NCBI GenBank assembly: GCA_019638395.1
Contig: JAHBTX010000001.1
Location: forward strand, 930,001-994,000
DNA from: Cyclobacteriaceae bacterium
Lineage (GTDB): Bacteria > Bacteroidota > Bacteroidia > Cytophagales > Cyclobacteriaceae
Direction of reading: 5' to 3'
DNA: 64,000 bases
In this document: one piece after another, positions 61,099 to 64,000 of the stretch
Layout of the letters: each line of letters starts with the position of its first letter
Numbering within the stretch: the first letter of the stretch is position 1
The notes under the pieces: generated by a model
What the model was told of the DNA's origin: nothing
Seen by the model: only the letters and a program-made list of their open reading frames with translations
Database searches by the model: none
Program-made: the position numbers and the translations under genes

Positions 61099-61890
61099 TC
61101 AGGCAGCTGCTATAAGCCTACGCAGGCCTACAAGTTGGTGGGTATAAACTTTGGTATCCAATCGCAGAATACCATCTTCATTAAGATAATCAATGCGCAC
61201 CTTGCCATCCACATGAATAATGCGGTCTTCATCCAGTATAATTCCTGTATGTAAACCGGATTTGGTTGCATTAAAAAAGGCAATATCACCGGGTTTGGCT
61301 TCCCCTAGTGACTGAAGCTTATGTCCCTCATTAATTTGTTGCTGGGGCAATCTGCTTAACTGATATCCGGAAATCTTCATTACCATTTGAACAAAGCCGG
61401 AAGCATCAATTCCAAACGGACTTTTTCCTCCGGCTACCTGGGGCGCGTTTAGGTATTTTTGAGCAATAGTTTTCACAAACTCAAACTCGCGCTTTTGCCC
61501 CAGGCTTTTTGATTCGCCATTAAATGCAAACTGTTCTTCCATTTTAAATAGTTCTGAATTGGAGATTGGTACAATGCTTCCTAACAAAATGGTAAGCGGA
61601 CTTTTTTTGTATAAAATGCTGCAGGTGAGGTCGGTCGTGATTTTAAAATTAGCAAGGTTAATCTGCTCGAAATAATCTTGCGTAATGCCATGATGATGGC
61701 CCGCATCTATCCAACCCTCCATGCCATCCATGTGTATGCGAATGTAAATCCGGCTGTGTTTATCATGCACGCGTAACAATTCGTAATGATCGCCAAAGAG
61801 TAACTGTGTTACCTGGGGGGCGTGCTCCTCCGGGCCCATCCGAACTGGTACAAGGGCTAATCTGCAAACACCATAACCCAGTATGTCCAT
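61099..61890 (-). CDS. NlpC/P60-family protein with catalytic Cys replaced by Ala
   Basis: The 263-residue protein has N-terminal SH3-like domains (about 10-115) and an NlpC/P60 domain (about 135-255). The core GGKSPFGIDASGFVQMVMK is unmistakable, but the catalytic position (usually IDCSG) is Ala163. The His residues (His214 in GLHTGIIL, His226 in RIIHVDGK) remain. Active members cleave peptidoglycan peptides; this one is probably inactive as a peptidase and may bind only. No frameshift or stop, so it is kept as an intact gene. No signal peptide is evident from this start. Confidence 0.87.
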   Translation of the reverse strand: MDILGYGVCRLALVPVRMGPEEHAPQVTQLLFGDHYELLRVHDKHSRIYIRIHMDGMEGWIDAGHHHGITQDYFEQINLANFKITTDLTCSILYKKSPLTILLGSIVPISNSELFKMEEQFAFNGESKSLGQKREFEFVKTIAQKYLNAPQVAGGKSPFGIDASGFVQMVMKISGYQLSRLPQQQINEGHKLQSLGEAKPGDIAFFNATKSGLHTGIILDEDRIIHVDGKVRIDYLNEDGILRLDTKVYTHQLVGLRRLIAAA

Positions 61891-61891
61891 A

Positions 61892-62356
61892 CTATCGTAA
61901 CTTTATGCGGTTTAGTTCTCGTTTCACATCCCGTTCTTTGATGCTCTCCCGTTTATCATGCGTTTTCTTACCACGTCCTAATCCAATCTCAACTTTAGCT
62001 AACCCGCTATCATTTATAAATAACCTGATGGGAATAAGCGTAAGTCCTTTTTCCTCTACTTTTGCCTCCAACTTATTTAGTTCAGCCCGTTTCATTAATA
62101 GCTTTCGTTCACGGCCTGCTTCGTGATTATAATGAGTACCCTGCGCATAAGGAGTAATGCTTATTCCTTTTACAAAAATTTCACCCTTGCTAAAATAGCA
62201 ATATCCGTCTTGTAAATTCACTTTTCCTTCGCGAATGGATTTTATTTCGGTGCCGCGCAGCACAATACCGGCAATAAACTTATCTAACAACTCGTAATTA
62301 AAAGTTGCCTGCTTATTGCGTATGTTGATTGTATTTGAAAAACGCTTCTCTGCCAT
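61892..62356 (-). CDS. smpB: SsrA-binding protein SmpB
   Basis: The 154-residue protein binds tmRNA to rescue stalled ribosomes. The hallmark segments are NKQATFNYELLDKFIAGIVL, RGTEIKSIREGKVNLQDGYC, the GITPY-like SITPYAQGTHYNHEAGR, and the basic tail GLGRGKKTHDKRESIKERD. Length is normal. It is tightly packed with the thioesterase gene (1-nt gap) and before the NlpC gene (1 nt), forming a run of genes in one direction. The tmRNA gene itself is not in the window. Confidence 0.96.
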   Translation of the reverse strand: MAEKRFSNTINIRNKQATFNYELLDKFIAGIVLRGTEIKSIREGKVNLQDGYCYFSKGEIFVKGISITPYAQGTHYNHEAGRERKLLMKRAELNKLEAKVEEKGLTLIPIRLFINDSGLAKVEIGLGRGKKTHDKRESIKERDVKRELNRIKLR

Positions 62357-62743
62357 CTATCTGTTTATTAACCTGTATAGTTTTTCCTTCTTCAGCATCT
62401 TTTGGCCTGTTCTACCAATGGCTATGATGCGGCCCTGACACGTTGCTTCTATCGTACAAATTAATTCGGTTTCTCTAAGTAATTCCACCGTAGCCGTAAT
62501 CAAAACTTCCTCACCTACCCGCGCCATTCCTGTATGTTCAATCGAAAGCATGGTTCCCACACCTTCTTCATCAGCTTCTTTCATCTCCAAAAAAAATAAT
62601 CGCGATGACCATTCAAAGTCGCGGGCTAATGCAAACGTAGCATAGACCGGATGCACTACCGCACCATGAAAAGCAGCGCAATCAGCCTCGGTTACACGCA
62701 GCCGGTATTCTTTTGTATCTCCAGGCTTAAATAATGCTTTCAC
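62357..62743 (-). CDS. Hotdog-fold thioesterase-like protein
   Basis: The 128-residue protein has a hotdog-fold pattern similar to FlK-type thioesterases: FKPGDTKEYRLRVTEADCAA, HPVYATFALARDFEWSSRLF, VGTMLSIEHTGMARVGEEVL and a final beta strand ATCQGRIIAIGRTGQKML. Relatives hydrolyse acyl-CoA or related thioesters. No specific substrate can be named. It lies between smpB and tsaD in one direction. Confidence 0.82.
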   Translation of the reverse strand: MKALFKPGDTKEYRLRVTEADCAAFHGAVVHPVYATFALARDFEWSSRLFFLEMKEADEEGVGTMLSIEHTGMARVGEEVLITATVELLRETELICTIEATCQGRIIAIGRTGQKMLKKEKLYRLINR

Positions 62744-62754
62744 ACAAAGAATTT

Positions 62755-63768
62755 TTATCCGCTAATTACCAGGTTCGCAGCAGGTGCGACTTCCAAAGAT
62801 GCAAAACGCTTGGCAACAAATTTATAATGTGCAGCTATAGCAATCATAGCTGCGTTATCGGTGCAATATTCAAACTTTGGCATAAACACATTCCAACCCG
62901 CTTGATCGGCCTGAATCTGTAAGCTTTTTCGAAGCCCTGAGTTTGCCGCTACGCCTCCGGCAATTGCCACATGGTTAATGCCTGTTTGCTCAACAGCCAG
63001 TTTTAGTTTTTCCATAACCATGTTTACCAAATGAGCTTGCAGGCTGGCGCAAATATCGTTTTTATTTATCTCCACAAAACGCGGTTCAGTTTTTTTATTG
63101 TCGCGTAAAAAATAAAGAAACGCTGTTTTAATTCCACTAAATGAAAAATCCAAGCCGGGAATAGCTGTATGCGGAAAGGAAAACGCTTTAGGGTTTCCTT
63201 CCTTTGCGTATGCATCAATCAGTGGCCCACCGGGATAAGGAAAGTCCATCATCTTGGCGGCCTTATCGAACGCTTCGCCAATGGCATCGTCTCGGGTTTC
63301 GCCAATCACCTCCATGGTAAGATAATCGTGCACTACTACCAATTGCGTATGTCCGCCACTTACTGTTAAACACAAAAAAGGAAACGCTGGCCTGGGATCA
63401 TCAATAAAGTGAGCCAACACGTGTGCTTCCATGTGGTTTACCTCGAGCAATGGTACTTGCAACCCCAATGCCATACCCTTAGCAAATGAAACCCCAACTA
63501 AAAGAGAACCCAACAAACCAGGACCACGTGTAAAAGCAATTGCATTTAATTGACGGACTTGCATACCAGCCGATGTAAGGGCCTCGTTTACTACCGAGTA
63601 AATCTGCTGTTGATGTGCGCGTGAAGCTAACTCAGGCACCACCCCACCATATTTCTGGTGCACTGTTTGTGAGGCAATTACATTATTAAGTACCTTGCCG
63701 GCTTGTATTATCGATGCAGAAGTTTCATCGCACGAAGACTCAATGGCAAGGATTATGGGTTGTGTCAT
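62755..63768 (-). CDS. tsaD: tRNA N6-adenosine threonylcarbamoyltransferase TsaD
   Basis: The 337-residue ASKHA-fold enzyme transfers threonylcarbamoyl to A37 of ANN-decoding tRNAs. Motifs: AIESSCDETSASII near the N-terminus, VVPELASRAHQQQI, the metal-binding VNHMEAHVLAHF, LTVSGGHTQLV and GGVAANSGLRKSL. It is essential in most bacteria and works with TsaB, TsaE and TsaC. Length is normal. The gene is divergent from the TamB-like gene with only 10 nt between the starts, so both promoters lie inside coding DNA or overlap. Confidence 0.96.
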   Translation of the reverse strand: MTQPIILAIESSCDETSASIIQAGKVLNNVIASQTVHQKYGGVVPELASRAHQQQIYSVVNEALTSAGMQVRQLNAIAFTRGPGLLGSLLVGVSFAKGMALGLQVPLLEVNHMEAHVLAHFIDDPRPAFPFLCLTVSGGHTQLVVVHDYLTMEVIGETRDDAIGEAFDKAAKMMDFPYPGGPLIDAYAKEGNPKAFSFPHTAIPGLDFSFSGIKTAFLYFLRDNKKTEPRFVEINKNDICASLQAHLVNMVMEKLKLAVEQTGINHVAIAGGVAANSGLRKSLQIQADQAGWNVFMPKFEYCTDNAAMIAIAAHYKFVAKRFASLEVAPAANLVISG

Positions 63769-63778
63769 TATTAGGTAA

Positions 63779-64000
63779 ATGAAATTGCAAGTTATTAAAA
63801 ATCGGGTTTTTATCTGGTTAAAGCGTGTGTTGCTTTACACAACCTACTTCGTGTTGTTAGTGGTAATTGGAAGCTTTTTTATTTTGCAAATACCGGCCGT
63901 TCAAAAACGCATTGCACAACGCTTTACAAATAAATTCTCACAAGTATCTGGTTTTGTAATCAACTATTCCCGCTTACACGTAGTTTGGTACGATCGTGTT
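63779..64000 (+). CDS. TamB-like translocation/assembly protein (N-terminus only)
   Basis: An open frame from ATG 63779 runs to the window end (74 codons). It starts with an uncleaved membrane anchor (about 20-42, TTYFVLLVVIGSFFILQIPA) followed by VQKRIAQRFTNKFSQVSGF and INYSRLHVVWYDRV, the typical TamB/DUF490 N-terminus in Bacteroidota. Full proteins have about 1400-1700 residues and help move lipids or assemble outer-membrane proteins. The window cuts this gene, so the call rests on the N-terminus only. Confidence 0.78.
   Translation, partial: MKLQVIKNRVFIWLKRVLLYTTYFVLLVVIGSFFILQIPAVQKRIAQRFTNKFSQVSGFVINYSRLHVVWYDRV

Noticed and set aside
1-64000. CRISPR array, tRNA or rRNA genes, prophage or intact insertion sequence
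   Set aside because: No regularly spaced repeats, cloverleaf-like sequences, rRNA stretches, transposase or phage structural genes were recognised.

Overview
The window looks like chromosomal DNA of a Bacteroidota bacterium, most likely order Cytophagales (inference; I cannot name the species). The signs are a TonB-dependent receptor with a carboxypeptidase-regulatory N-terminus, a giant secreted protein with a type IX secretion (T9SS) sorting domain, type III glutamine synthetase, a Bacteroidota-type LeuRS, TAnnTTTG promoter elements and PdeM plus a ligase-associated DEXH helicase. No rRNA, tRNA, CRISPR array, prophage or intact insertion sequence was seen.

Region 1-9.5 kb: a partial TonB receptor, a bile acid:Na+ symporter-family protein, a block of REP-like hairpins, a secreted M28 peptidase, a small membrane protein, leuS (carrying repeat-like sequence inside its reading frame) and an AAA/DUF4143 ATPase behind a palindromic operator candidate. 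Region 9.5-17.6 kb: fabH, a small conserved protein, then GntP permease, RidA, a D-threonine-aldolase-like PLP enzyme and an M19 dipeptidase, which together suggest D-amino-acid or dipeptide use; then a C-terminal processing protease coupled to a lipoprotein-like hydrolase. Region 17.6-24.5 kb: a tight three-gene operon for exported proteins: a 1644-residue delta-60-repeat T9SS protein, a beta-sandwich membrane-anchored protein and a caspase-fold protease, divergent from a PAS-LuxR regulator.

Region 25-41.8 kb: mostly housekeeping and envelope genes (glnN, DUF2807 protein, TerB-like protein, amidohydrolase lipoprotein, LTA-synthase-like sulfatase, CapA-like protein, PiT phosphate transporter), an AbiEii/DUF6922 toxin-antitoxin-like pair, and two genes of the ligase-associated DNA-repair set (pdeM and the DEXH helicase).

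Region 41.8-49.5 kb is the most coherent system: a light-response and carotenoid cluster. A MerR/B12 photoreceptor-like repressor with the CarH W-x9-EH signature precedes an ECF sigma factor with an operator-rich promoter, then crtI, crtB, idi, a DUF6435-type small protein, a photolyase, an SRPBCC protein, crtZ and a lycopene cyclase. The predicted end product is zeaxanthin, with photoprotection and photorepair under one control. No crtE is in the window.

Region 49.5-60.3 kb: a MacB-like ABC efflux system (two permeases, ATPase, HlyD-type adaptor) divergent from an NtrC-type regulator and its histidine kinase. Two matching sigma-54-like sites precede the adaptor and one permease. Region 60.3-64 kb: a coiled-coil protein, an HNH endonuclease, an NlpC/P60 protein that lacks its catalytic cysteine, smpB, a thioesterase-like protein, tsaD, and the start of a TamB-like gene cut by the window end.
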